A stretch of DNA of 64,000 bases from an uncultured Clostridia bacterium (GCA_944358385.1 CALVQW010000003.1:62001-126000), one strand, 5' to 3'; counted from the stretch's first letter, positions 1 through 9,860 are shown. The notes: a model not told the origin generated them from the letters alone. Numbers and translations: made by a program.

Positions 1-3000
1 CGGCTCGCCGAACACCCAGCCGTGTGCTACGGAGAACCTGCTCCACCTCATCTTTTCGATCAGGGAGAGGATGTACATCTGTGCGTACAGTTCGCGCACT
101 GCCTCCGTAGCCTCGCTCCCCTCCTCCTTCCCCGCACTCGCGGCATATTTCCCGATGAGGTCGCCGATCTTCTTCTCATAGACACAGGAGAACAGCTTGA
201 CGGAGAGATTGGACTCCTTCTTGTAGGGAGTGACATCCAGCCATTCCTGCAACAGCTTGCGCTCGTTGATGCCGCTCACTCCTTTCATCGTTTTTTCCAG
301 CTGCTTGAAGGTGTCGAGGGAGATGTCCTTCCCTTCCTGTATCCCGCTGATGATGTCCCACATCAGCTCGTCGGTTTTCTTCTCCTTGTCGGGATACACG
401 GAGAAGGAATTGTAGATATAGTTGAACTTCGCCGCATCTCCCTTGTCCACGATCATGTCGTAGGTATAGACGGAGTCCGTCCTGCCGAAGGGGATGACGA
501 CGAGGTCCTTCCCCCTTTCCGCGAATTCGTAGGCGTCCTTCGCGGTCCAATTCAGACGCGCCTCATTCTTGCCGTCGCGGACGTGGACGTAGATGATCTG
601 CAATCCCTCTCTGCATTGCTTCTTCCTTACGAGAGCGGGGTTGATGATCTCCCGCCGCGCGTCGTCGATGATGGCATTTGCCATATTGATGTTGGTCTCG
701 TCATCACCCAGGCAGATGACGAACGCCTTTGCGCGTCTGCTCTCCTTCCCGCCGACATCATTGCCTGCGTTGACACCCGTCCTGCGCACGGAGACCGGCT
801 CGCCGCCGTCCTTGCCTATGCGGGCATTCATCTTGCGCACGAAGTCCAGCCCGCCGCAGGACGCCTCGTGGAAGAACACGACGGGGAACCCCATCTCCTT
901 GTTGATGTCGTCCTTGGTGGCGTTGCCCCCGGACGGCAGGGAATTGCACGCCGCGTATATGAGTTCGTGTTCCGTGAGTTCCCCCTTCTCGGTACCTGCG
1001 GTGGGTTTGCCGTCGGCGGCGACGCCGCTCGCGCTCACGCGCAGATCGTTCTCGTCCCCTTTGAGACAGAAGAAGAGGGGGTGCTGATAGGCAAACAAGC
1101 CGCCGATGTCCTCCGCATCCCTGTCGTAGACGTCGGCAATGAACTGCGAGGAGACGATCTTCCCCATCTTTTTGAGGGCGGATGTCACGCCCGCCTTCGG
1201 GAAGTCCTCGCCCTTCTCCGGCTCGGCAAGCGAATTCCCCACCGTGTCGGCGGTCTGCATGGTGTTGTCCGTGGGGATCTCCGCTGCGGACGGCACTGCC
1301 TTCACGTCGTCCGTCACCGCCATGCACTCTCCCGCACTCGCCGACAGTTTTTCATTCACCCCGTCCACTTCGAGATACGCCGTCTGGGTGTAGAGCATCT
1401 TCATCGCCTCCTGCCCCGTGAGACCGAAACCGAGGATGTATGCCTTGTAGTCTCCCCTGTCGCTGCTGTTGCCGTCCCCCGCGAAAACGTCGATGTCGCG
1501 GCGGAAAAGACTGTTCTCCCAGCCCTTCCAGTTCCCGCCGATCTGAGGATCGGTGCTCTTTTTCTTCTCCGTCTCCTCAAAGAACTCCCTGCGTTTGACA
1601 GCAAGATCCACCGCGGTGAGATATGCCTCGTTGAACACGTGCATCTGCACGCTGCGCATGAAAGTTTTTTTCTTGCACAGCGTCTTTGTGACTTCGGCGC
1701 ACTTTTCGGACACCGCCGCGCACAGCTCGGCAGTCATGTCGTTTACCTTCTTCTCCCACTCGGCTTTGAACTCTTTTGTGGCGGCGGCGGACAGCGGGAA
1801 CATTTTCGTCACTATCGCCCCAACGACCTTGCAGTCCGACGGCGTCCACCCCGTGAGGACACTCCCCTCTTTGTCGTGTTCCGCATTCTGCATCGCCGTG
1901 CAGATGATCTTGCTTATATCTGAAGAAGAGTCGTCTCCGAATTTCAGGCACGCCTGCTTGTGCAATTCTTCCGAGATATACCGCAGCTTGGGGAGATTGA
2001 GTTCCCACACATCGTCGGTATGCGAGGCGAATTTGTCGTCCAGCACCCTTTGATAGAACTCGTAGTTTATCCTCGTGTCCGTGAGGATGTGATAGTCCAC
2101 CACCCAGGCGGGACGACACTCGGCGGTGAGCAGATCGCCGTACACTTCGGCGGCTGAGGTGCCGGATGCGTCCGGGGAGCCTTCGGACTTGCTCTTTTTC
2201 CTTATGGCTTCGATCTTGCGCGCGCTGTGCGCGAAAGCGCAGTCCGTCAATGCCTCGATGTCCGCGAAAATGGCGTGGCTGTTGACGGACTCCGCGCCGG
2301 ATGTATCCGCCGTGATGCCCAAGGAGATGATGTGTATGCGGGGAAAGATGTGCTTGTCGGTGCAGTCGATGACGTTGTTGCGGTAGAAATGCAACCTCTG
2401 CGCGAGCGGTTTCTCCCCTTTCGCCGCCTTCCCGGCACTGCGTTTCCTGCGCCGCTTGTACCACGAGATGTAATAATACCCGTTCCTCATCAGTTCGCGG
2501 AACAGCTCGTTCTTGTGGTCGAAGGGGGTGAGCCTGCTGCCCGCGAACACTATGATGCAGCGGGTGTTGTGCCTGATCGCGTTCGCGTCCCGCACCTTCT
2601 CCGCCTTCTCGCCCCCGAAAGCGGCTCTGCGGGCGGCGCGGACGGCGGCACGGCGGGAGTCATATTCCTTCACTATGCTGCGCGCAAGGGTGAGGGAATC
2701 CTCCGTGACGTCCGTGAACACGTACATGTCGCACCTTCCGGTGAGCCGCCTCAACAGCGTGGTGGCGAATGCCACGCGGCTGTATATCTCATAGTTGACT
2801 CTGGTGGTGATGATACTGAGCGCGACAAGCCCCGTGTAAAGCGACACGCCGTAATACACCGCCGACAGCACGCCGGCTTCTTCCTCGATGTAATCGGTGT
2901 TGAGACCTTCGAAGGAGAATATGCTGATGGCTTGATAGATCGCGTGGATGAACCTGCCCGCGCCGTCCGTTTCCGTCTCCAACGCGCCTTCTCCGCCCGC

Positions 3001-3192
3001 CGTGAACGCGACGATGACGCGGATGCACGTGCATACGACAAAGGCGAGCAACACGCTCAGAATTTCGGGCAGCCATCTCCAATGGGGTTTGCTGCGTTTC
3101 AGGAAAAAGTAGCCCGCCATCGTGACAAAGTAGCAGAGCGCGACGATGGCGATCCCGGCGAAACACGCCGCGGCAATATCCGCAGGACTCAT
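1..3192 (-). CDS. Large membrane protein with Rossmann and RyR-like regions (3' end outside window)
   Basis: An open minus-strand frame of 1064 codons starts at ATG 3192 after a GGGAGG ribosome site and runs off the left edge. The N-terminus has hydrophobic segments near residues 7-31, 43-62 and 100-130. A nucleotide-binding-like strand (CIIVFAGSRLTPFDHKNELF) follows near residue 225, and a GxGxxG Rossmann motif (GFGLTGQEA) lies near residue 586. The last visible residues, RWSRFSVAHGWVFGEP, resemble the conserved RW...GW.YG core of prokaryotic RyR domains. This order (membrane segments, TrkA-N-like folds, RyR) is known from uncharacterised prokaryotic proteins thought to sense ligands at the membrane; the assignment is inference. 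The long open frame on the opposite strand is a codon-bias shadow. The true C-terminus cannot be seen. Confidence 0.72.
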   Translation of the reverse strand, partial: MSPADIAAACFAGIAIVALCYFVTMAGYFFLKRSKPHWRWLPEILSVLLAFVVCTCIRVIVAFTAGGEGALETETDGAGRFIHAIYQAISIFSFEGLNTDYIEEEAGVLSAVYYGVSLYTGLVALSIITTRVNYEIYSRVAFATTLLRRLTGRCDMYVFTDVTEDSLTLARSIVKEYDSRRAAVRAARRAAFGGEKAEKVRDANAIRHNTRCIIVFAGSRLTPFDHKNELFRELMRNGYYYISWYKRRRKRSAGKAAKGEKPLAQRLHFYRNNVIDCTDKHIFPRIHIISLGITADTSGAESVNSHAIFADIEALTDCAFAHSARKIEAIRKKSKSEGSPDASGTSAAEVYGDLLTAECRPAWVVDYHILTDTRINYEFYQRVLDDKFASHTDDVWELNLPKLRYISEELHKQACLKFGDDSSSDISKIICTAMQNAEHDKEGSVLTGWTPSDCKVVGAIVTKMFPLSAAATKEFKAEWEKKVNDMTAELCAAVSEKCAEVTKTLCKKKTFMRSVQMHVFNEAYLTAVDLAVKRREFFEETEKKKSTDPQIGGNWKGWENSLFRRDIDVFAGDGNSSDRGDYKAYILGFGLTGQEAMKMLYTQTAYLEVDGVNEKLSASAGECMAVTDDVKAVPSAAEIPTDNTMQTADTVGNSLAEPEKGEDFPKAGVTSALKKMGKIVSSQFIADVYDRDAEDIGGLFAYQHPLFFCLKGDENDLRVSASGVAADGKPTAGTEKGELTEHELIYAACNSLPSGGNATKDDINKEMGFPVVFFHEASCGGLDFVRKMNARIGKDGGEPVSVRRTGVNAGNDVGGKESRRAKAFVICLGDDETNINMANAIIDDARREIINPALVRKKQCREGLQIIYVHVRDGKNEARLNWTAKDAYEFAERGKDLVVIPFGRTDSVYTYDMIVDKGDAAKFNYIYNSFSVYPDKEKKTDELMWDIISGIQEGKDISLDTFKQLEKTMKGVSGINERKLLQEWLDVTPYKKESNLSVKLFSCVYEKKIGDLIGKYAASAGKEEGSEATEAVRELYAQMYILSLIEKMRWSRFSVAHGWVFGEP

Positions 3193-3554
3193 ATTCCCTC
3201 CCTCTTAGGTGCTTTTAAATTTCTTCGGATAAAATTTTAACATGTCAAAGCGCGCACGTCAATATGCGTGCGCACGCGCCTGTCCGCAACCCGCCCGCGC
3301 CCTTTGTCTCCGTGACGCCCGGCTATCCCGCCCCTGCCGCAGATGCCGTCCGCCCCGTCCGCGTCGCAACGGCTGCCTCATATGTACCGCGAGGGTTATC
3401 CTGCCCCTGCCGCAAAGCCTTCCGCGTCCCTGCCGCAGGAGGTCTCTCCGCCTTTCCGCAACACGGGGACGGGGAGCGGCACTCTCGCTCCCGCTCCCCG
3501 TCATGATCAAGCATGTTGACGCTATCCCGTGTTTATCCCGCCTTTTTTGTGCCG
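3193..3554. other. Intergenic region with a strong GC hairpin
   Basis: No convincing gene lies in these 362 bases. They hold two similar GC-rich stretches sharing the core CCCCTGCCGCA (near 3330 and 3403) and a perfect 12-bp stem at 3468-3479 with 3491-3502. The region separates two minus-strand genes, so the hairpin lies in the 3' region of the SPOCS/LysM gene. It has no clear T-run, so it is not called a terminator. Confidence 0.5.
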
Positions 3555-5030
3555 TCAACCCGCCAATGTGCGGAAATAGACCACTCTGTCTCCCGGAGAT
3601 AGGGGGAGGGTGAGGGAGGGATTCTGCGCCATGATGTCGTCGGGAGTGGCGGTGAGGGCCTTGCACACGTCCCACATCTCGTCCCCCTCCGCGACGATGT
3701 AGAGGGAAAGCGCGGAGTCGTTGCGCTCCTTCTCCTCCCCCACCGTGACGGAGGAGACGTACTCCGCCTCGCAGCACCCGACGGAGGAGACCAGCACCCC
3801 CACTTCCGCCTCGATGTGCAGCTCTCCCCTGCCCGCTTTGGCTTTGATCTTCTCCACAAAGCAGACCGCGCTCACGTCCGCGCCGAACTTGCCTTCGACG
3901 TCCAGCGAATAGGGCACTTCCGCACGCACCGAGCCTATGCCATCCTCGCCTCGGTAGATGACGTCGGCGACCAGCACGCCTTCCACCAGCGCGCCCGTGT
4001 CCGTCACTTCCGCCTTGGCGACGTGGCAGCGCGCATAGGGCAGGGCGATGATCCTTTCCGCCCCGCCTCTTCCTTCCAGCGACGCAGTGCCGGACACGCT
4101 CTCGGAGGAATACTTCACCCCCGCGGGATAGAGGAACTTGCGCGCCTCGCGGGAAAGTTCCACCTCGTTGGTGAGCATGAACATGTCCGCCACGATCTCC
4201 CTCTTTTCAAGGCGCACCGCCTGCACGCGCAAGGCGACATCCCCCTCAAAGCGTATGACGTTCGCGCCCGGCACGCCTTGAAGGACGATGCGGGAATTCC
4301 TGACCGACGCCGATGCGGTGGCAAGGTCTCCATCCTGCACGCCGTCCGCCGCCACTTCCTCTACAAAGGGGATCACGCTCTCGCGCTCAGTCATCTCCCC
4401 GTTCTCGACAAAAGTGACCGCGGCGCGCACCCGTCCTTCCACCGTGATCTTGCCCTCTCCCGCCACTGCGGAAGTCACCACGGTCTGCACGTCGGAAAGC
4501 AGCACCGAGTCGATGTCGCCGGCGTCCATATCCTCCTCCACGGACGTCGAGACCGTCTTTGCCGCAACGAGGACGGGAAGGGTGACATCCTCCACCGTCT
4601 TGTAGCACTTCTCCGCATCCGTGAGGCACTCCTCCTCCGTGCGGCGGACAGCCTGCGCCTTCACGCCCACCAGTGCGGAAAGCACCACACCCTCTCCCGT
4701 GCGCACGTCCGCTTCTATGATGCAGACCTCCGCGGTAACGCTGTCCTCGGGAGCGAACCCGCCCTCGACGCGGAGATCGAAATCGGCATTGTAATCCACG
4801 CCGTGCGCCTCGCCGTCGCGGTCCTGATAGACCAGACGGAAATTCGCTCTCCCGCTCACTGCGGCATAGCCCTCTCCCGCCTCGACGGAGACCGCCCTGC
4901 CGTCCACTGCGAGGGTGAGCACGCGAGCCACGTCGCCCGCGTCCAGCCCCGACGGGGAAAATTCCACCACCCTCTCTGCGGGCGGCGCGTTTACGATGCT
5001 GCTTGCGTTGAGTTTTTCGTATTTGAACAT
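3555..5030 (-). CDS. SPOCS-domain (DUF3794) and LysM protein, SipL-like
   Basis: This encodes 491 residues. ATG 5030 is chosen because GGAGG sits 6 bases upstream. Repeated beta-rich SPOCS-like modules of about 90-110 residues fill the body: EVCIIEADVRTGEGVVLSAL near 100 and VEGVLVADVIYRGEDGIG near 345 are typical strands. The C-terminal 45 residues form a LysM domain (SLYIVAEGDEMWDVCKAL, then PDDIMAQNPSL and LSPGDRVVYF). The architecture matches SipL, which joins SpoIVA in building the Clostridioides spore coat, and related SPOCS proteins. Cytoplasmic or forespore-surface action is inferred, as no signal peptide is visible. It is the best sign in the window that the organism belongs to a spore-forming lineage. 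A vegetative SPOCS/LysM protein is the alternative. Confidence 0.85.
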   Translation of the reverse strand: MFKYEKLNASSIVNAPPAERVVEFSPSGLDAGDVARVLTLAVDGRAVSVEAGEGYAAVSGRANFRLVYQDRDGEAHGVDYNADFDLRVEGGFAPEDSVTAEVCIIEADVRTGEGVVLSALVGVKAQAVRRTEEECLTDAEKCYKTVEDVTLPVLVAAKTVSTSVEEDMDAGDIDSVLLSDVQTVVTSAVAGEGKITVEGRVRAAVTFVENGEMTERESVIPFVEEVAADGVQDGDLATASASVRNSRIVLQGVPGANVIRFEGDVALRVQAVRLEKREIVADMFMLTNEVELSREARKFLYPAGVKYSSESVSGTASLEGRGGAERIIALPYARCHVAKAEVTDTGALVEGVLVADVIYRGEDGIGSVRAEVPYSLDVEGKFGADVSAVCFVEKIKAKAGRGELHIEAEVGVLVSSVGCCEAEYVSSVTVGEEKERNDSALSLYIVAEGDEMWDVCKALTATPDDIMAQNPSLTLPLSPGDRVVYFRTLAG

Positions 5031-5118
5031 AGTCGCCTCCAATTCCTCAACATCTTATGCGCAAGGGGACGCGGATATGCCGCGTATACATCGGCGGCGG
5101 AAAGGGAATGATGTGTGT

Positions 5119-5358
5119 ATGAGAGAAATAGGAAAAGGTCTCGGAGAAGCCAAGGCGAAAGTAGAAAGTCTGACGGGAGTGCCTCTCGTCATGAAAGTGA
5201 GCGAAGGGAGAGGGCGAAGCTCCCTGTGCAAGGGACGCATAATCGCGGTGTTCCCCGCCGTGTTCACGGTGAGATTGGAGGGCGGCGAAGTGCGCACTTT
5301 CTCCTACTCCGACGTGCATACGCGGGGAGTGATGTTCCTGCCCGACGAGAAGGACTGA
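5119..5358 (+). CDS. veg: Veg family protein
   Basis: A 79-residue protein with a short helical N-terminus (LGEAKAKVESLTGVPLVMKV) followed by a small SH3-like barrel (GRIIAVFPAVFTVRL, then FSYSDVHTRGV). This is the layout of the Veg/DUF1021 family, small conserved Bacillota proteins linked to biofilm formation in Bacillus subtilis. ATG 5119 is used. The only purine-rich stretch upstream is GGAAAGGGA at 5099-5107, which fits a GTG start at 5113 somewhat better, so the first two residues are uncertain. It is transcribed divergently from the SPOCS/LysM gene and convergently with the subtilase gene, from which a bidirectional terminator separates it. Confidence 0.85.
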   Translation: MREIGKGLGEAKAKVESLTGVPLVMKVSEGRGRSSLCKGRIIAVFPAVFTVRLEGGEVRTFSYSDVHTRGVMFLPDEKD

Positions 5359-5487
5359 ACCTTTCGCGCACCTTACGCGCACCCTTCCGCACGCGGCTCG
5401 TTCCGCGCAAAAGGTACACCCTCCCGCAAAAGCGTTTCCCCCGGCAGCACGCCCGTTCCGGCGCGTCCGAAACTTTGCAAAGAAATG

Positions 5488-5513
5488 CAAAACCGCCGAA
5501 ATCGGCGGTTTTG
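5488..5513. terminator. Bidirectional terminator between veg and the subtilase gene
   Basis: A near-perfect inverted repeat (CAAAACCGCCG with CGGCGGTTTTG) has A-rich and T-rich outer arms, so it can form a rho-independent hairpin in both directions. It lies between two convergent genes, as expected. Confidence 0.85.
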
Positions 5514-5549
5514 TGTCGCATTTTGTCATTTAAAGTCCGGTTTTTGCGG

Positions 5550-7580
5550 TCATTTCTCCTCGGCGTCCGATGCCGCTTCGGCGGCTTTTTTCGCCTTCAC
5601 GCCGCGCACGAGGAAGAACACTCCCACCGCCGCACCCACGCCGAGCGCGGTCCAGAGGATGGCAAAGAGGGGGTGTGCCGCCCAGGACTTGTGTTCCACC
5701 GTGAAGCCGTCCAGATACTCCGCGCCGCCGTCCTCGAACAGCACGCGCGCGGTGACGGTGTAGTCCTTGCCGGGCATGCCTTCGGGGGTGAACTCGAAGG
5801 TCGCGCCCGTCCCCGCTATTTTGCCGTTGACATACCAATTCACCGTGTCGTAAGCCACATCCTCAATGGTGGTGACGGTGAGCGTCAGCGTCCCGCCGCT
5901 GCCGTACAATATAGCAGACGACGGCACTTTCCCCGATCCGCCGTGGATGTAGGCGTCGGAGGAGATGTAGTCCTCCGTCACGATGTGCGCCTTACTGCCC
6001 GCCCATGCCTGCATGGACGCGACTACATTGAACTCGTCCGTGAACGTCACGGCGGACGCGCCTTCGCCCACCGTCAGAGTCGCGCGCACTCCGAAGCTGC
6101 CCGCTCGGTCAAAGAGATGCTCCGCGCTGCCGCCCTTGCCCAGCGAGACGACGGAGACTTCCTCGCTGCCGTCCTCGCCGCCGTATTCCACCAAGCTCCA
6201 TTCCACCGCGTCCGCAAGAGAGGGATCGGTCTCGTCCGCGGGCGAGATGTCCGCCGTGAATTGCAAGAGCGACCTGCCCTCCCCCGTCTCGCGCAAGGTC
6301 TGCACCTTGATCGAGGACTCGTCTGCGACGGTCTTGCCCGCGCGTTTGGCGGAGACGGTCAGCCCCGTGGGATCCAGCCAGCCGTAGTCCACATTATCGA
6401 TGTCCTCGGAGACGAGCTTTAAGATGTCCAGCTTTTTATACTCCTTCCCGTCCTTCGCCGTCACCGTGGCGTCCCCTTCCGAGACCGCCGCCATGAGTCG
6501 GGTGATGGCTCCCGTGCGGGGCATCTCCTTGCCCTCCGCGAGCTGCTCCGCCTTGAAGGAAAGCCTGAGGAGTGCGGCGGCAAAGGAGACGAAGGGCGCG
6601 GACATGCTGGTGCCGGACGTGCTTTCGCCGCTCGTCGTATAGCTGCCGTTGCTGCTGCTCACCAGGATGCCGCTGCCGGGTGCGAAGATGTCGTAAGCCG
6701 AGCCGTAATTGGTGGTGGAGTAAGCCCCGTTGGCGTCATGCGCCATGACGCCCAACACGTTGTCGTAGGCTGCGGGGTAATAGTAGTGCGAAGTGCTTGA
6801 CGTGCCTTTGTTGCCCGCCGCGGCGACGATGGTCGCCGAGCGCGTCGCCTCGGACACGGTGGCTTTCATCGCGCTGTCCGTAGCCCAGCTCGTCTCGTGT
6901 TCCGGCTCGGAACACAGGGAAAGATTGATGACCTGCGCACCGACCTCATCGCTCACCGCGTGTTCGATGCCCAGACGTATGCTCTCCTTCTCGAAGGAAT
7001 TGACATTGCCGCTGCCCGTGGGATAGGACGCCTTGACGGGATAGATCTTGATGTAATCGCTAAGTCCCGTCTCGCGGATGAGAATGGCGATGATGCTTGC
7101 GACCGCCGTGCCGTGCTTGCCCTCGGACTCGTCCGTGAAATCCCCTGTCTTGCCCATCTCGCCGTGGGAGGCGTAGTAGGAATTATACCCCCGCAAAACG
7201 CCGTTCTCGTCGCGCAGGAGCAGTTCCCCGTTCCCGTCCTTGTCGCCCGCAAAGAGGGAGTTGCCGGTGTCCAGCCCCGTGTCCACCACTGCGATGACCA
7301 CAGGCTCGACATCACTGCCGCGAAGCACGGGGAGGATTTTATCGGCGACATGACTCCTCAGCTTGCCGAGATCCAGCTCGCTCCCGCCGAAATACCAAAG
7401 CGAGTCGGTGTCGATCTCGCCGTACACTCCCGCGGTCACCGCTTCCGCGGCATACGCCGTGTCGCTCGCGCCTCCGAACGCGGCGGGCAATGCCGCTCCC
7501 GCGATCAGCGCGCAAACGATCAGGACCGCCGCCACCGCCATCCATCTCTTCTCTGCCGTCATTTTCACTTCCCTATCCAT
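5550..7580 (-). CDS. Secreted, membrane-anchored subtilisin-like protease (S8)
   Basis: A 676-residue subtilase. The N-terminus has a signal peptide (AVLIVCALIAGAALPAAFGG, then an A-Y-A-A cleavage region). The S8 triad is visible: Asp in VVDTGLDTGN, His in GKHGTAVASI and Ser in GTSMSAPFVS. The oxyanion Asn is in VAAAGNKG. After the catalytic domain come about 270 residues of Ig-like beta-rich sequence, one hydrophobic segment (FAILWTALGVGAAVGVFFLV) and a short basic/acidic tail, so the protease is probably anchored outside the cell. ATG 7580 and ATG 7562 are both possible starts; the latter has AGGG 8 bases upstream. The gene stands alone. Substrates are unknown. Confidence 0.9.
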   Translation of the reverse strand: MDREVKMTAEKRWMAVAAVLIVCALIAGAALPAAFGGASDTAYAAEAVTAGVYGEIDTDSLWYFGGSELDLGKLRSHVADKILPVLRGSDVEPVVIAVVDTGLDTGNSLFAGDKDGNGELLLRDENGVLRGYNSYYASHGEMGKTGDFTDESEGKHGTAVASIIAILIRETGLSDYIKIYPVKASYPTGSGNVNSFEKESIRLGIEHAVSDEVGAQVINLSLCSEPEHETSWATDSAMKATVSEATRSATIVAAAGNKGTSSTSHYYYPAAYDNVLGVMAHDANGAYSTTNYGSAYDIFAPGSGILVSSSNGSYTTSGESTSGTSMSAPFVSFAAALLRLSFKAEQLAEGKEMPRTGAITRLMAAVSEGDATVTAKDGKEYKKLDILKLVSEDIDNVDYGWLDPTGLTVSAKRAGKTVADESSIKVQTLRETGEGRSLLQFTADISPADETDPSLADAVEWSLVEYGGEDGSEEVSVVSLGKGGSAEHLFDRAGSFGVRATLTVGEGASAVTFTDEFNVVASMQAWAGSKAHIVTEDYISSDAYIHGGSGKVPSSAILYGSGGTLTLTVTTIEDVAYDTVNWYVNGKIAGTGATFEFTPEGMPGKDYTVTARVLFEDGGAEYLDGFTVEHKSWAAHPLFAILWTALGVGAAVGVFFLVRGVKAKKAAEAASDAEEK

Positions 7581-7621
7581 GCCTTACCCTATTGCGCGGG
7601 CGCGCCCGCGCTCGCGTCATT

Positions 7622-9067
7622 TCATTCTTTTGCGTCGAGCAGCTCTTGAGAAAAACGCAGTCTCCTCATGCTCTCGTCCTTGCCCAGCACCACCGCCATC
7701 TCTATAGCTCCGCCGGGAGTGGAGGGCTGTCCGGTGAGTGCGACACGCATGCTGAACATCACCTGTCCGCTCTTCATCCCCGCCTCCTCGGCGGCTGCCT
7801 GCACCGCGGCTTTGATGCTCTCCTCGTCCCACTCGCCGAGACCTTCAAGTGCCGCTATCGACACTTTAACGGCACGTTTAGCCACATCAAGGTCCACTTT
7901 CATCTTTTTATGCTCGTACATTGCAAGGTCGTACTCACCGAATGAGCAAAGGAAAGCGATCTTCTCAGGGATCTCTCCCAGAACATCCGCCCTCGTCTGC
8001 ATCAGCCTTGCGATCTCCCTCACGTCGTAGCCTTCGCCCACCGCTCCTTCTATCCAAGGTCTGCTCACCGCAAGGAACTCCTCCTCGGACATGGCTTTGA
8101 GATACTCTCCGTTGAGCCAGCGCATCTTCGCCTCGTCGAATATGGAGCTTGACACCGAGATGCCGTCCACGTCGAACAGCTCTATCATCTCCTCCATGGT
8201 CATCTTCTCCGCATTGTTCTTGGGACACCATCCCAAAAGAGCGACATAGTTGACCACCGCCTGCGGCAGATAGCCCTTGGCGACGAAATCCTCGAAGTTG
8301 GCGTCGCCGTAACGCTTGGAGAGCTTGCGCGTCGCGTCCTTCATGATGGGAGGCAGGTGCATATACTGCGGTCTCTCCCACCCGAACGCATCGTAGATGA
8401 GGTTATATTTGGGGGTGGAACTCAGATACTCCGTGCCGCGTATGACGTGGGTGATGCCCATGAGGTGATCGTCCACGACGTTTGCGAAGTTGTAGGTGGG
8501 CATGCCGTCGGATTTGAGCAACACGCCGTCCTCGATGTCCTCCGCCGAGACGGAGATCTCGCCGAACACCATGTCGCGGTAGGAGGACACCACGCCGTCC
8601 GGCACTTTCTGCCTGATGACGTAAGGCTCTCCCGCAGCTATGCGCGCCTTCACCTCGTCGGGGGAAAGGTCGCGGCAATGGCGGTCGTAGGTGTGGGTGC
8701 CGTTCTCCCCGTGCAGGCTTTCCAGCCTCTCCTTGGTGCAGAAACAGTAGTACGCGCCGCCAAGTTCCACCAGCTTCTCGGCATACTCGCGGTAGATGCC
8801 CGCCCTCTCGCTCTGCACGTAAGGTCCGACGCCGCCGTCGCGGTCGGGACCTTCGTCATAATCAATGCCCGCCGCGGCGAGAGTGCGGTAGACCATCTGC
8901 TCCGCGCCCTCCACCATTCGTTCGCGGTCGGTGTCCTCTATGCGTAAAATGAACTTCCCGCCGTTGTGACGGGCGAAAAGGTAGGCATAAAGCCCCGTAC
9001 GCAGGTTGCCGATGTGCATGAACCCCGTGGGTGAAGGGGCAAATCTCGTTCTCACGATACCGTTCAT
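7622..9067 (-). CDS. gltX: Glutamate--tRNA ligase
   Basis: 481 residues charging tRNA with glutamate in the cytosol. Class I synthetase signatures are clear: the HIGH-type motif FMHIGNL near residue 17, YCFCTKERLE in the acceptor-binding insertion, and a KMSKS-type motif KLSKRYGD. Length and the helical anticodon-binding C-terminus fit bacterial GluRS. The start ATG overlaps the radC stop as ATGA, so the two genes are translationally coupled. Whether the enzyme is discriminating or also charges tRNA-Gln cannot be told from sequence alone. Confidence 0.96.
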   Translation of the reverse strand: MNGIVRTRFAPSPTGFMHIGNLRTGLYAYLFARHNGGKFILRIEDTDRERMVEGAEQMVYRTLAAAGIDYDEGPDRDGGVGPYVQSERAGIYREYAEKLVELGGAYYCFCTKERLESLHGENGTHTYDRHCRDLSPDEVKARIAAGEPYVIRQKVPDGVVSSYRDMVFGEISVSAEDIEDGVLLKSDGMPTYNFANVVDDHLMGITHVIRGTEYLSSTPKYNLIYDAFGWERPQYMHLPPIMKDATRKLSKRYGDANFEDFVAKGYLPQAVVNYVALLGWCPKNNAEKMTMEEMIELFDVDGISVSSSIFDEAKMRWLNGEYLKAMSEEEFLAVSRPWIEGAVGEGYDVREIARLMQTRADVLGEIPEKIAFLCSFGEYDLAMYEHKKMKVDLDVAKRAVKVSIAALEGLGEWDEESIKAAVQAAAEEAGMKSGQVMFSMRVALTGQPSTPGGAIEMAVVLGKDESMRRLRFSQELLDAKE

Positions 9068-9762
9068 CTGAACTCCTCTTTGGGCGCGCCTCCCAAAAGC
9101 CCGTTCGCCTCGAAGGAGTAGCTGCCCGCATCCGTAAATATGATGTGATCGGCGAGCTTCACGCCTATGCCGTCCAACACGTCGGCAATGCGCAAAGTCA
9201 GCTCGAAATCGCTCTGTGAAGGACGCGCGTTCCCGCTGGGATGGTTGTGCGCGAGCACCACGGACACCGCGTTGCTGCGCAGTGCGAACTGCACCACCTC
9301 TCTCGGTGTCAGGTTCACGCCGTCGCCCGTACCTTTGGCGAGCCTTTCAAAACGCAACAGACCGTCCTGCGCGTCCAATGCCGCGGCGCACACCGTCTCC
9401 ACCGGCACGCCGAACATCTTGCCCGCGATGTGATCCTTCACCGCATTCTTGCCCGAAAACCTAGGTCTCTTAGCCGAGACGCTCGCCGCATACCGCCTGA
9501 ATATCTCGGGCAGCACGGAAAGGAAAAGCGCGGCATTCCCCGTCATGCCCGGCACCTTATCCAGCTCCTCCGCATCCGCGTTGAGCACGTCCGCGAAAGA
9601 ACCGAAACGGTCCATGAGCGCGTGTGCCATCTCGTTGGTGTTGCGCCTGGGAACGAATGCAAAGAGAATGTATTCCAACAGCTCGTGATCCTGCATGGAC
9701 TCCGTGCCCGAAGCCCGCACTCTGTCACGCATCCTCATCCTGTGACCGTCATGTGTGCCCAT
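9064..9762 (-). CDS. radC: RadC-family JAB/MPN protein
   Basis: 232 residues. An N-terminal helix-hairpin-helix region (LNADAEELDKVPGMTGNAA) is followed by a JAMM metal-binding motif, LAHNHPSGNARPSQSD, which supplies two His and one Asp. These are the hallmarks of RadC, a conserved protein of uncertain biochemical role once linked to DNA repair. ATG 9762 follows GGAGC at 9 bases. It is the first gene of a two-gene operon with gltX. Confidence 0.92.
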   Translation of the reverse strand: MGTHDGHRMRMRDRVRASGTESMQDHELLEYILFAFVPRRNTNEMAHALMDRFGSFADVLNADAEELDKVPGMTGNAALFLSVLPEIFRRYAASVSAKRPRFSGKNAVKDHIAGKMFGVPVETVCAAALDAQDGLLRFERLAKGTGDGVNLTPREVVQFALRSNAVSVVLAHNHPSGNARPSQSDFELTLRIADVLDGIGVKLADHIIFTDAGSYSFEANGLLGGAPKEEFR

Positions 9763-9841
9763 AGCAAAAAGCTCCCGCGCGTGCGCGCCGACCTTATTAT
9801 AATTCTACAAAATTATACCTTATACCCCCGTCAAAATCAAG

Positions 9842-9860
9842 AAAAACCCGCAAAACGGGC
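9842..9860 (-). terminator. Short terminator after the amidase gene
   Basis: On the minus strand a CCCG-TTTTG-CGGG hairpin is followed by five T residues. It lies about 170 bases after the stop of the amidase gene. The stem is only 4 bp, so this is tentative. The rest of 9763-10030 shows no gene. Confidence 0.45.

Noticed and set aside
22-1923. Long plus-strand open frame of 633 codons
   Set aside because: It mirrors the codon bias of the minus-strand gene, has no ribosome site, and its product has no family-like motifs. The minus-strand frame is open over 1064 codons with clear motifs.
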